64,000 bases of DNA. It comes from Deltaproteobacteria bacterium. Lineage in GTDB: Bacteria > Desulfobacterota > Desulfomonilia > UBA1062. Below are positions 7,938 through 16,411 of this stretch, piece after piece. The notes beneath the pieces are model-generated. The model was not told the origin of the DNA. It made no database searches and saw only the letters and a program-made list of their open reading frames with translations. The position numbers were made by a program, and so were the translations under genes. The number at the start of each line of letters is the position of its first letter. Within the stretch, counting starts at the first letter, position 1. The stretch lies in the NCBI GenBank assembly GCA_018433775.1, contig JAHDQN010000001.1, positions 1 through 64,000 of the forward strand, in the 5' to 3' direction.

Positions 7938-9221
7938 TTATCCGAACAGATCTTCCCTGATGATCGTTTCTTCCCGTTTCGGACCCACCGACACGATCGC
8001 GGCTTTTACCCCGAGATTCTCCTCGATATAGGAGATATACGCCTTGCAGCCCGCGGGCAGCTCGTCGAACGAGCGCACGGACGAGATATTTTCCTCCCAG
8101 CCCGGAAGCTCGTCATAGACCATCTCCATGCCCGGATACATCTCCAGGTCGGCCGGCATGCTCTCGATAAGGGATCCGCCGGAGCGGTAGGCGGTGGCCA
8201 CCTTGATGGTCTCGAACCCGGAGAGCACGTCGAGCTTGGTGATCGCGAGATGGGAGATGCCCGAGAGCCTGATCGAGTTTCTCAACCCCACGAGGTCGAG
8301 CCAGCCGCACCTGCGGGGCCTGCCCGTGGTTGCGCCGTACTCCCCGCCGAAGGCCCTGAGCTTCTCGCCGACCTCGTCGCCCAGCTCGGTGGGGAAGGGG
8401 CCTCCGCCCACCCGGGTGGTGTAGGCCTTGCAGATGCCCAGCACCGAGTCGATCATGGTGGGGCCGACTCCTGCGCCCACGCACGCCTGTCCGGCAATGG
8501 TGTTGGACGAGGTGACATAGGGGTAGGTGCCGTGGTCCATGTCCAGATTGGCTCCCTGGGCACCCTCGAACAGGAGGTTTTTGCCCTGGCTGATAAACCG
8601 GTGCACGAGCACCGAGGTGTCGGTGACAAAGGGCCTGAGCTTTTCGCCCATGGCCTGGAACTTCTCGATCATCTCTTCTTTGTCAGGGGCTTTGACCTTG
8701 AGGATGCAGGTGAGATATTCCTGCTTCTCGTCAAAGAGGGCATCGATCTTCTTCCTGAGGAGGTCCGGATTCACCAGATCGATCATCCTGATGCCCGTCC
8801 GGTGGGCCTTGTCTTCGTAGGCCGGACCGATGCCCCTGCCCGTGGTGCCGATCTTCTGGGTGGCCTCCCGGGCATGGTCGATCATCTTGTGATACGGCAT
8901 GATCACGTGGGCGCGGTCGCTGATGGCAACAGTGTCCGTGGTGACTGCATAGCCCTTTTCCCTCAGGGCGGCGATCTCCTCCAGGAGGGTCTCAGGGTCG
9001 ATGACCAGCCCCGACCCGATGACGCAGAGTTTGTCTTTGTGAAGGATGCCGGAAGGGATGAGATGGAGGATAACCTTTTTGTCGCCCACCACCAGGGTAT
9101 GGCCGGCATTTTTGCCCCCCTGAAACCGGATGACCAGGTCCGATCGCTCGGTGAGGAGGTCTACTACCTTGCCTTTGCCTTCGTCACCCCACTGGGTGCC
9201 TACAACGACCACGTTTGACAT
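7938..9221 (-). CDS. purA: Adenylosuccinate synthetase
   Basis: The 427-residue enzyme condenses IMP with aspartate using GTP to give adenylosuccinate, the first committed step to AMP. The GTP-binding start VGTQWGDEGKGKVVDLL, the GKNAGHTLV loop, GTTGRGIGPAYEDK, FEGAQGANLDMDHGTYP and the C-terminal TGRPRRCGWLD are all present, and length is standard. It lies 30 nt after serA on the same strand, so the two are probably cotranscribed. Confidence 0.98.
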   Translation of the reverse strand: MSNVVVVGTQWGDEGKGKVVDLLTERSDLVIRFQGGKNAGHTLVVGDKKVILHLIPSGILHKDKLCVIGSGLVIDPETLLEEIAALREKGYAVTTDTVAISDRAHVIMPYHKMIDHAREATQKIGTTGRGIGPAYEDKAHRTGIRMIDLVNPDLLRKKIDALFDEKQEYLTCILKVKAPDKEEMIEKFQAMGEKLRPFVTDTSVLVHRFISQGKNLLFEGAQGANLDMDHGTYPYVTSSNTIAGQACVGAGVGPTMIDSVLGICKAYTTRVGGGPFPTELGDEVGEKLRAFGGEYGATTGRPRRCGWLDLVGLRNSIRLSGISHLAITKLDVLSGFETIKVATAYRSGGSLIESMPADLEMYPGMEMVYDELPGWEENISSVRSFDELPAGCKAYISYIEENLGVKAAIVSVGPKREETIIREDLFG

Positions 9222-9251
9222 AATCGAGCTCTCCTGTTCTTGGTTCCTTGG

Positions 9252-10838
9252 TTAGACTGCGACCTCCTGGACCGACAGGGCGTTGGGAATCTGCGTGATT
9301 TTCTCGATGACGTCCCTGGGGGCCTCGGTGTCGAGATTGATGATGAGGATCGCAGTTCCCTGCTGCCTGTCACGGCCGAGGAAGAGCCGTGCGATGTTGA
9401 CATTGCTCTCGCCGATGATTGACGCGATCCTGCCCACGGTGCCCGGCAGGTCCTTGTTATAGATAACCAGCATGTAGCCTTCCGGGATGACCTCGATGGA
9501 GTAGCTGTCGATGCTGACGATCCTTAAGTCTCCCGGGTTGAAGACCGACCCTTCCAGGGTCCGGGTGCCGGAATCGAATTCAAGGACGATCTTGATGGTG
9601 TTGGTGTAGACCGCCTCTTTGCTCGTCTGGGTCTCTACCAGGTCGATGCCGCGCTCCTTGAGCAGAACCGGCGCGTTCACATAGTTGACCTCGTCGGACA
9701 TGATGGAGAGAAGGCCCTTGAGCCCTGCGATGGTGACCGGCCTGATATCCACGTTGGCCGCTTCGCCCGTGTATACGAAGCTCACCTTCTTCAGCCGGTC
9801 GGAGATGACCTGGCCGATGATCTGGCCGAAGAAGGTGCCCATCTTCTCCGAGAGCTCGATATAGGGCTTCACCTTGGGGAGCATCTCGGGCGCCACCGAC
9901 GGGGCGTTGACCGCGTTGCGGATGAGGCCGGTCTTGAGGTAGTCCACCATCTGCTCGGCAATGGCGAGCGCCACGTTCTCCTGGGCCTCGTGAGTAGAGG
10001 CGCCCAGGTGGGGCGTGCTGACCACCTTGGGGTGCAGCGCCAAAGACCAGTTTTCCGGCGGCTCCTTTTCGTACACGTCAACCGCGGCACCGGCCACCTT
10101 GCCCGAGTCGAGCGCATCGAGGAGATCCTTCTCGTCGATGATGCCGCCCCGGGCGCAGTTGATGATCATGACGCCGTCTTTCATCTTGGCGAAGGCGTCC
10201 TTGTTGACCAGCCCGATGGTCTCCTTCGACTTGGGTGTATGCACCGTGATGTAATCGGACCGGGCATAGAGATCGTCGAGGCTCACCAGCTCGTAGCCCT
10301 GCTGCTCGGCCAGCTCCTGGGTGATGAAGGGGTCGTACACCAGAACGTTCATCTTCAGGCCCAGGGCTCGCGACGCCACCACCGATCCGACCCTGCCGAG
10401 GCCGATGATCCCGATGGTCTTGGTGAAGACCTCCCGGCCCTCGAGGGCCTTTTTCTCCCACTTCGACTGCTTCATGAGCATGTTGGCCTGCGGTATGTTG
10501 CGCGTCAGGGCCATCATCATGGCAATGGTGTGCTCGCCGGTGGTCACGGTGTTGCCGCCCGGCGTGTTCATGACCACGATGCCCTGCTTGCTGGCCGCGG
10601 GGATGTCGATGTTGTCGACACCGGCTCCGGCACGGCCGATGACCTTGAGCCTTTTGCCGGCTGAAATGATTTCCTGAGTCGCCTTGGTGGCTGAGCGGAC
10701 GACCAGGCCGTCGTATTCGCCGACGATCTTCACCAGCTCTTCCGGCTTGAGGCCGGTCTTGACGTCGACATCGAGGCCGCCGTTTCTGAGTATTTCAACG
10801 CCCTTTTCAGATAATTTATCACTTACGAGTACTTTCAC
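9252..10838 (-). CDS. serA: D-3-phosphoglycerate dehydrogenase
   Basis: The 528-residue protein oxidises 3-phosphoglycerate to 3-phosphohydroxypyruvate, the first step of serine synthesis. The substrate domain starts VKVLVSDKLSEKGVE. The NAD site is GIIGLGRVGSVVA, with catalytic Arg in NCARGGIID, Glu in YEKEPP and His in TPHLGAST. An intervening allosteric-substrate-binding-like region and a C-terminal ACT domain (DLPGTVGRIASIIGESNVN) make it the long, serine-regulated type. The GTG at 10838 is preferred over an upstream start because AGGGAGGA sits 7 nt before it and it gives the canonical N-terminus. purA follows directly. Confidence 0.97.
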   Translation of the reverse strand: MKVLVSDKLSEKGVEILRNGGLDVDVKTGLKPEELVKIVGEYDGLVVRSATKATQEIISAGKRLKVIGRAGAGVDNIDIPAASKQGIVVMNTPGGNTVTTGEHTIAMMMALTRNIPQANMLMKQSKWEKKALEGREVFTKTIGIIGLGRVGSVVASRALGLKMNVLVYDPFITQELAEQQGYELVSLDDLYARSDYITVHTPKSKETIGLVNKDAFAKMKDGVMIINCARGGIIDEKDLLDALDSGKVAGAAVDVYEKEPPENWSLALHPKVVSTPHLGASTHEAQENVALAIAEQMVDYLKTGLIRNAVNAPSVAPEMLPKVKPYIELSEKMGTFFGQIIGQVISDRLKKVSFVYTGEAANVDIRPVTIAGLKGLLSIMSDEVNYVNAPVLLKERGIDLVETQTSKEAVYTNTIKIVLEFDSGTRTLEGSVFNPGDLRIVSIDSYSIEVIPEGYMLVIYNKDLPGTVGRIASIIGESNVNIARLFLGRDRQQGTAILIINLDTEAPRDVIEKITQIPNALSVQEVAV

Positions 10839-10879
10839 GACAACATCCTCCCTACAAGGTAGAATCAAAGTCCGCAGCA

Positions 10880-10908
10880 CTTGTAACAAATGGGCAGGGG
10901 AGTGTCAA
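10880..10908 (-). promoter_or_regulatory. Candidate sigma70 promoter for serA-purA
   Basis: On the minus strand, TTGACA (10908-10903), a 17-nt spacer and TACAAG (10885-10880) lie about 42 nt before the serA GTG. The -35 is a perfect match and the -10 is four of six. Confidence 0.5.
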
Positions 10909-11073
10909 TAATTTACAGGGTAATTTGTGATTCCGCCGGGTAAGCGAGCGGGTCGCGGAACCGGTCCGGGAGGTACGGCTGCGATTCCTCTCTGCATTTT
11001 TCGGGCGATCTGTGTTAAGGAATAAGGAATAAGGAAAATGAATCGTTCATAAATCATGAAAGAGGAGGATACC

Positions 11074-11790
11074 ATGGCTGTCGTTGAATGGAAAAAGGAT
11101 GAATCCGTTGCCGTCGTCACCATGACCAACACCGAGAACCGGCACAACCCGGATTTTGCCGCGGGCATGCTCGGTGTGTTCGACGAGATCGAAAAAGACC
11201 AGGAGATCTTCTCGGTGGTGCTCACCTCCAGCGATCCAAAGAGCTGGTCCCAGGGCATCGACCTGGTGTGGATCACCGGTGCCATGCAGAACAAGGACTT
11301 CGCGTCAATAAAGAAGTTTATGTACGACATGAACAGCGTGTTCAAGCGGATACTCCTCTTTCCCATGCCCGTCATCGCCGCCATGAACGGGCACACCTTC
11401 GGCAACGGCAGCATCCTGGCCTGCACCTGCGACTACCGCTTCATGAAGGCCGACAAGGGCTATTTCTGCTTCCCCGAGGTGGACGTGAACATCCCCTTCC
11501 TTCCCGCCATGCTGCAGATATTGAGGAAGGCGATTCCCTACTACAAGCTCGAAGAGCTGGTGTTCAGCGGGAGGCGGGTAGGCGCCAAAGAGCTCGAAGA
11601 GCACCACGTGGTCATGAAGGCCTGCGCCGACGCTGACGAGCTCATGCGCGAGAGCCTTGCCTATGCAAAAACCTACCGCAAGGGCAGGACCATTTTCGAA
11701 CAGCACAAGCTGCGGCTGCACAAGCACATCATCGAGGTCATGGACAACGAGGATCCTGCGTACATCGAGCCGCTCAATCTCATGGTGTAG
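11074..11790 (+). CDS. Enoyl-CoA hydratase/isomerase family protein
   Basis: The 238-residue crotonase-family protein is shorter than typical hydratases. Visible features are the first oxyanion segment SWSQGIDLVWITG, the second HTFGNGSILACTCDYRFM, and Glu in FPEVDVNIPF. That Glu aligns with the single catalytic glutamate of delta3,delta2-enoyl-CoA isomerases (ECI); the second hydratase glutamate is not obvious. Double-bond isomerisation of acyl-CoAs is therefore the best guess. The second ATG (11074) is chosen because GAGGAGG lies between it and the first ATG at 11056. It precedes an esterase-like gene by 200 nt. Confidence 0.8.
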   Translation: MAVVEWKKDESVAVVTMTNTENRHNPDFAAGMLGVFDEIEKDQEIFSVVLTSSDPKSWSQGIDLVWITGAMQNKDFASIKKFMYDMNSVFKRILLFPMPVIAAMNGHTFGNGSILACTCDYRFMKADKGYFCFPEVDVNIPFLPAMLQILRKAIPYYKLEELVFSGRRVGAKELEEHHVVMKACADADELMRESLAYAKTYRKGRTIFEQHKLRLHKHIIEVMDNEDPAYIEPLNLMV

Positions 11791-11989
11791 CGGGAATGCA
11801 GGTGACTTCGGGCATGAGCCTGCGGCCGGGTGTCGCACCCCCGTTTCCATGCAGGTGTCCGGGCAGCCGCGTCCGGGCGTCGCGCACCCGGGCCCGTGCC
11901 GGGACCGGCAGAAGGCTGCATCCGGATATCACGCGATCAGGTCCGTGCCGGCGCCCGGAGCGCCCGCGGCACGGAGAGGAGGAACACCG

Positions 11990-12952
11990 GTGAGATCAGG
12001 CAATGATTTCATTCCTCCCGCCCTTCTGCGGGCGCCCTATGTGCAGACCGTCCTGGCCAGCAGCAGGCTTCGCACCCTGGGCGCCAACCCCATGGCCGCC
12101 TGCGCCCGGGAGATGATTTTCGACACCGTAGGCGGCGTGAGGCTGCAGGGCTTTCACTCCCCCGCGCCGGGCACGGAGGCAAAGGGCCTGGTCATTCTCC
12201 TCCACGGGTGGGAGGGGAGCGCGTCATCCACCTACATCCTGCACACCGGGAGTTTTCTCCACGCCTGCGGATACGACGTGTTCCGGCTCAACCTCCGTGA
12301 CCACGGCGACACCCACCATCTCAACGAGGGCCTCTTCTACGCCACGCTCGTAGACGAGGTGTTCTCCGCCGTGAAGCAGGCCGCCGCGCTCGCCCGGGGA
12401 AGCGGCGCCTACCTCGCCGGGTTTTCCCTGGGGGGCAGTTTCGCGCTGAGGATCGCCTGCAGGTGCGCACACGAGCCCATCGAGAACCTCAGGCACGTCA
12501 TGGCGGTGAGCCCGGTGGTCGACCCGGCCAGGGCGACCCGGGCCATCGACGAAAGCGGGCTCTTGCGCTGGTATTTTCTCAAGAAGTGGCGAAGGTCCCT
12601 GCGCAGGAAGCAGGCCCTGTATCCCGAGCGCTACGACTTCTCCGGCCTGCTCCCCATAAAAACCATCGGCGGCCTCACGGACGCGCTCATCAGGGTCTCC
12701 GGCGTCTACGGCAGCTTGGAAGAATATTTCCGCGGATACACCATCACCGGGCCGGTCCTCGAAAAAGCCCCGGTGCCGGTGACCATCGTCATCTCGCGGG
12801 ACGACCCGGCCATTCCGGCCGACGATTTCCCCGGGCTGCGTCTTGCCCCACACGGAAAGCTCATTATCCATAACTATGGCGGCCACAACGGTTTTCTCTC
12901 AGGGCTGCTCGGCGCCACCTGGTACGAAGAAAAAATGCTCGACCTGTTCTAG
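11990..12952 (+). CDS. Alpha/beta hydrolase, YheT-like
   Basis: The 320-residue alpha/beta-fold hydrolase has oxyanion motif VILLHGWEGSASSTYI, nucleophile elbow AGFSLGGSFAL, a late Asp in SRDDPAIPADDF and His in NYGGHNGF. The IPPALLRAPYVQTVLAS opening is typical of the YheT/ABHD1-3 group of presumed esterases. The GTG at 11990 follows GAGAGGAGGA and yields the family N-terminus, whereas the upstream open frame is low-complexity. The preceding 200 nt contain GC-rich imperfect repeats (CCGGGTGTCGCACCC, CCGGGCGTCGCGCACC) but no gene. Substrate unknown. Confidence 0.85.
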   Translation: MRSGNDFIPPALLRAPYVQTVLASSRLRTLGANPMAACAREMIFDTVGGVRLQGFHSPAPGTEAKGLVILLHGWEGSASSTYILHTGSFLHACGYDVFRLNLRDHGDTHHLNEGLFYATLVDEVFSAVKQAAALARGSGAYLAGFSLGGSFALRIACRCAHEPIENLRHVMAVSPVVDPARATRAIDESGLLRWYFLKKWRRSLRRKQALYPERYDFSGLLPIKTIGGLTDALIRVSGVYGSLEEYFRGYTITGPVLEKAPVPVTIVISRDDPAIPADDFPGLRLAPHGKLIIHNYGGHNGFLSGLLGATWYEEKMLDLF

Positions 12953-13007
12953 TGCTATTCGATAATCTCCCGTGGACAGAGGAATAAAGCACTGGGGGAA
13001 GCGGAGA

Positions 13008-13424
13008 ATGCCAGTGAACGACACATGCTTGAAGGGCAGGGTGATACTCCGGTACACGGTTCTGCAGGTTCTCGGTCTCTTCGTGTTCGTCACGGCCCTG
13101 CTGTTTGTGAGGAACTGGCTGATCGCGTTTCCCCTGTGGCTGTTCTGGCTCCTGATCGTCCTGTGGGTGGCAAAAGACGTGGCCCTGTACCCCTTTGTCT
13201 GGAAATCCTACGATACCGGGAGCTGCCGCGAGACGGGTCCGCCCGTGGGGATGTCCGGGGTGGCGAGAGAGAGGCTCGATCCTTCCGGATATATCGAGGT
13301 AGGCGGCGAGCTCTGGAGGGCGGAGGTTCCGGAAGGAACCGGTGCAGTGGAAAAAGGGCGGAAGGTGAGAGTGACGGGCAGGACGGGGCTCACCCTGTCC
13401 GTGGAACCCGGGGACCATGAATGA
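13008..13424 (+). CDS. NfeD-like membrane protein
   Basis: The 138-residue protein has two adjacent transmembrane helices (about 13-33 and 36-56, rich in Leu, Val, Trp and Phe) and a soluble C-terminal beta domain containing GMSGVARERLDPSGYIEV and the repeated valine-rich strands of an NfeD OB fold. Short NfeD proteins are thought to partner stomatin/SPFH proteins in membrane microdomains, but no such partner is next door. The ATG at 13008 is chosen; a GTG at 12972 in frame would add 12 residues of unlikely sequence. Confidence 0.72.
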   Translation: MPVNDTCLKGRVILRYTVLQVLGLFVFVTALLFVRNWLIAFPLWLFWLLIVLWVAKDVALYPFVWKSYDTGSCRETGPPVGMSGVARERLDPSGYIEVGGELWRAEVPEGTGAVEKGRKVRVTGRTGLTLSVEPGDHE

Positions 13425-13581
13425 TCCGGCATAATGACGAGGGCGGTAGAACCGGCGGGTGCTTTCGGCAGACGCGGATTTCTCCGGAATCTGATGAGGG
13501 GGTAACACAGGCGTGCAGCAGCCGCGTGCCGGGCGTGCGGCAACGCATGCTGCATGGAGGATGAAGGAAGGAGTAAGGCGC

Positions 13582-14364
13582 ATGACTTTCCGTGACGAAA
13601 CAGAGAAACGCCCCGGCGGAACAGGGCAGGAGGCAGCGGAAGAGCATACCCTGCGGCAGGTCGATCCGGCTTCCGGCCATCCGGCTTCCGGCCATCCGGC
13701 CGGACACACGCTGGAAAGCCTTCTCGAGATATCCGAGAGCATGATCCGGCATTGCGCAGTTGCCGTGTTCGCCATCGACCGGAATCACCGCGTGATCTAC
13801 TGGAACATCGCCTGCGAAGAGCTCACCGGCATCAGGGCGGAAGATGTCCTGGGCACCTCGGGGCACTGGCGGCCCTTCTATCTGCGTGAGCGGCCCTGCC
13901 TCTCCGATCTGATCATAGACGGCAGGCAGGAGACCATGCAGGAGCACTACCGGGTGTTCGGGTCGTCGATTCTCCTGCCCCACGGGCTCCACGCCGAGGG
14001 GTGGTTTGCAGAGGTCGGAGGCAGGCCCCGGTACCTTATCTTCGATGCCTCACCGGTCTACGACCGTGCGGGCGAGGTGGTGGCCGCCATCGAGACGCTG
14101 CAAGACATCACCGAGCTCAAGCGCGTCGAGGAGGAGCGGGAAAGGCTCAATACCGAGCTCCAGGACGCCATGAGCAAGATCAAGACCCTGCGCGGGCTGA
14201 TACCCATCTGCGCCGGGTGCAAGAGAATCCGCGACGACAAGGGATATTGGAACCAGCTGGAGCAGTATGTTGAGGAGCATTCCGACGCATCGTTCAGCCA
14301 CGGGCTGTGCCCCGAGTGTTTCCGCAGGTTTTTCCCGGATGCGACAAAACCCGAAAAGGATTAG
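13582..14364 (+). CDS. PAS-domain protein with C-terminal CxxC zinc-ribbon-like motif
   Basis: The 260-residue cytoplasmic protein has a PAS domain (about 50-190, from AVFAIDRNHRVIYWN to the PAC end AIETLQDITELKRV). A short coiled coil (EEERERLNTELQDAMSKIKT) follows, then LIPICAGCKRIRDDKGYW with a later LCPECFRRFFP. This cysteine-bearing tail recurs on many PAS and response-regulator proteins in anaerobes, but its role is unproven. No kinase or output domain is present. The ATG at 13582 follows AAGGAAGGAG. A short in-frame duplication (PASGH twice, encoded by two 15-bp units near 13667) lies before the PAS domain. Confidence 0.8.
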   Translation: MTFRDETEKRPGGTGQEAAEEHTLRQVDPASGHPASGHPAGHTLESLLEISESMIRHCAVAVFAIDRNHRVIYWNIACEELTGIRAEDVLGTSGHWRPFYLRERPCLSDLIIDGRQETMQEHYRVFGSSILLPHGLHAEGWFAEVGGRPRYLIFDASPVYDRAGEVVAAIETLQDITELKRVEEERERLNTELQDAMSKIKTLRGLIPICAGCKRIRDDKGYWNQLEQYVEEHSDASFSHGLCPECFRRFFPDATKPEKD

Positions 14365-14458
14365 CCTCCGCTGCGCCTCTGCCTTCCGCCATCCTCAAAA
14401 AAGGCGCTGTATTGAGGGATTGCCGGAGCGCTGTATGATAACCTTAGAAGGGGAAACC

Positions 14459-15088
14459 ATGAACGACGCCAAACCGCCACCCTGGCTCCAGTGGGCCCGG
14501 GAGATACAGTCTATGTCTCAGACCGGTCTGGCCTACAGTCAATCGGAATACGATACCCTTCGCTACCGTCGCCTGATCGAGATCGCGGCAGAGATCGTGG
14601 CATGCCATACCGGCCTGTCATCCGGCCCGCTGGTGAAAGGCTTCTCGGCCCAGCCCGGATATGCCACGGTGAAGGTGGACGTGCGGGGCGCCGTGGTGCG
14701 CGGCGGCCGGATCCTTCTCGTGCAGGAGCGCAAGGACGGGCGGTGGACCATGCCCGGCGGCTGGGCGGACGTGGGCGAGGTCCCGTCCGAGATGGTCGCC
14801 CGCGAGGTTCTGGAGGAGAGCGGGTTTCTCGTGGAGCCCCGGAAGGTCGTCGGTGTGTATGACTCCAACCGGGCGCCGAGGCACCTGGAATTCTACCATG
14901 CCTACAAGATCGTTTTTCTCTGCGCGATAACCGGGGGCGAGGCCCGGCCGGGAGACGAGACCACCAATGTGGGATTCTTTCCCTTTGACGCGCTGCCCCC
15001 GCTCTCGGCCTATCGCACGACGGAAAGGCATCTTGAGGACGTCAAGGCGCACGCGGCAGATGCAAACCTGCCCACGGCCTTTGACTGA
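14459..15088 (+). CDS. NUDIX hydrolase with Nudix_N domain
   Basis: The 209-residue protein has a helical N-terminal domain (LQWAREIQSMSQTGLAYSQS to about 60) like that of ADP-ribose/CDP-choline-type NUDIX enzymes. The catalytic Nudix box is GWADVGEVPSEMVAREVLEE, followed by SGF. It should hydrolyse a nucleoside diphosphate linked to another group. The ATG at 14459 is preferred over ATG 14435 because AGAAGGGGAA lies directly ahead of it. Downstream is a 380-nt gene-free stretch holding a candidate RNA. Confidence 0.88.
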   Translation: MNDAKPPPWLQWAREIQSMSQTGLAYSQSEYDTLRYRRLIEIAAEIVACHTGLSSGPLVKGFSAQPGYATVKVDVRGAVVRGGRILLVQERKDGRWTMPGGWADVGEVPSEMVAREVLEESGFLVEPRKVVGVYDSNRAPRHLEFYHAYKIVFLCAITGGEARPGDETTNVGFFPFDALPPLSAYRTTERHLEDVKAHAADANLPTAFD

Positions 15089-15192
15089 TGATTTTCCTGG
15101 AGGAAGGGATGTCCTGCAATCCAGGCGTGCATCCTCCGTTCTGGTCAGCTTCAGGAAAATTATTCTCCACGCGAACTTTCTCTTGACTGCGC

Positions 15193-15220
15193 TTGCCCGA
15201 TAAGTGCATTGAAGTATCAT
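15193..15220 (+). promoter_or_regulatory. Candidate promoter of the putative ncRNA
   Basis: TTGCCC (15193-15198), a 16-nt spacer and TATCAT (15215-15220, five of six to consensus) would start transcription near 15227, at the left edge of the foldable region. Confidence 0.4.
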
Positions 15221-15226
15221 ACACAT

Positions 15227-15425
15227 CAAGACCGGGCCGGGTCGCCCTGCTGAATAGGGGCTGAACAGAACAGTTGGAGACGAATTGAGCGCTCTCGTGC
15301 CGCGCAGTGGTTGCGGAGCGCCTCGGCAGAAAGTGTCAACCGCGGTGTAGCTGCCCTTTGCGAGGAGACCCATACCTTCTCTCGTAGGGGTCCGGGAACA
15401 GCCTTTCTCGCCGAACAGGTAATTC
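15227..15425 (+). ncRNA. Candidate structured RNA, possibly 6S-like
   Basis: There is no coding signal here, but there is good fold potential over about 200 nt. CCTG 15246-15249 pairs with CAGG 15416-15419, and GGCTG 15259-15263 pairs with CAGCC 15399-15403, closing both ends. Inside, TGCCG (15299-15303) can pair with CGGCA, and a strong hairpin GACCCATAC/GTAGGGGTC (15367-15392) has one mismatch. A promoter-like pair lies at the left end, and length and long-stem shape resemble 6S RNA. I do not see a diagnostic 6S core sequence or a T-tailed terminator, and some pairings compete. A leader of the carbonic anhydrase gene is the main alternative. Confidence 0.3.
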
Positions 15426-15471
15426 AAGCACTATCTTATTATTCGTGGTAAAACAGACAACAGGAGGAGAA

Positions 15472-16020
15472 ATGATTGCACCATATGGGGGCAAGAAGCC
15501 CAAGATCGGCAAAGATGTCTTTATCGCTCCGACAGCCTGCGTGATCGGCGACGTGGAGATCGGAGAGGGCGCCAGCATCTGGTACGGTGCGGTAATCAGG
15601 GCCGACCGCGCCAAGATCCGCATCGGGAAGAACACCAATATCCAGGACAATGTCACGATGCATGCAGATCCGGAGAGCCCGCTGGTGGTCGGAGACTATG
15701 TGACGATCGGGCACAATGCCGTTCTTCATGGGTGCACCATCGGAGACGACTGTCTCATCGGCATGGGCTCCGTCATCCTCAACGATGCCCACGTGCAGAG
15801 CGGTTCCGTCATCGCCTCCGGCTCACTGGTGAAGGAGGGCGGCGTGGTCGGCGCCTTCCGGTTTGCGGCAGGCTCGCCTGCCGAGGTCAAGAGAGAGCTC
15901 GGTCCGGAAAGCTCGAAAAAGAACCGGCAGAGCGCCCGCGCCTATCGTGAGCTCGCCGGAGAGCACAAGCTGCTGCATGAGGGAGGGGAAACGTCCGAGC
16001 AGGAGCGGGAGCAGGCCTGA
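15472..16020 (+). CDS. Gamma-class carbonic anhydrase / hexapeptide-repeat protein
   Basis: The 182-residue left-handed beta-helix protein of the YrdA/PaaY type begins with hexapeptide repeats (ACVIGDVEIGEGASIWYGAV, IRADRAKIRIGKNTNIQDN). The three zinc-ligand histidines of the family are in TMHADPE, TIGHNAVLHG (two). The protein would form a trimer and may hydrate CO2, although many members have no measured activity. The C-terminal GAFRFAAGSPAEVKREL deviates slightly from the usual VVGSPAK form. The ATG at 15472 follows AGGAGGAGA. A hairpin terminator overlaps its stop. Confidence 0.88.
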   Translation: MIAPYGGKKPKIGKDVFIAPTACVIGDVEIGEGASIWYGAVIRADRAKIRIGKNTNIQDNVTMHADPESPLVVGDYVTIGHNAVLHGCTIGDDCLIGMGSVILNDAHVQSGSVIASGSLVKEGGVVGAFRFAAGSPAEVKRELGPESSKKNRQSARAYRELAGEHKLLHEGGETSEQEREQA

Positions 16021-16035
16021 CCCTGCTCTTTTTTT
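16009..16035 (+). terminator. Rho-independent terminator after the carbonic anhydrase
   Basis: GAGCAGG (16009-16015) pairs with CCTGCTC (16022-16028) around a 6-nt loop and is followed by seven T. The stem overlaps the last codons and the TGA of the gene. Confidence 0.8.
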
Positions 16036-16411
16036 CGTGATCCCGGGTTTTTCAGGCGGCCGGTATCCCTTCGGGCCGAGCCGCATTGGCAAACGGAGCG
16101 CGGGCGTGAAGGAAGACGCTCACGGCAGCCCCGCATGATATGCGACCCCTCGCACCGCCTCCCGGCGGGCGAAGAAATCAGGCAACGTCTTTCGCATTTT
16201 TTTTCAGGTGCATATTCGAGAATGTTTGTAGTATGGTGGTGACCGTTTTTTTGGTCTCGCCCTTGTCGAGGCTTTTCCCCCGGGCCGATGGTCCGGAAAG
16301 GAGACGGGCCGGTAGCGTCGAGGGCAGGGCCTCGTAGCTTCGGGAGACCGGCCGCGGGCTGCCCGGGCACGTGCCATTGGCATGAAAAGGGAACGCGACA
16401 GGAGACAAGGT
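16036..16411. other. Gene-free stretch before the aminopeptidase
   Basis: There is no convincing coding frame in this 376 nt. It contains runs of T at 16197-16204 and 16246-16252 and a short GACC/GGTC inverted pair around the latter. A promoter for the aminopeptidase is presumably here, but no clear -35/-10 pair stands out. Confidence 0.4.

Noticed and set aside
13667-13710. Tandem 15-bp units (PASGH codons) as a possible regulatory repeat
   Set aside because: They are in frame within the PAS protein's linker and best explained as a small coding duplication.
15227-15425. SRP RNA or tmRNA in the carbonic anhydrase leader
   Set aside because: The conserved SRP loop (GGTCAGGTCCGGAAGG-type) and a tmRNA tag-coding segment are absent; only a 6S-like or novel RNA remains possible.
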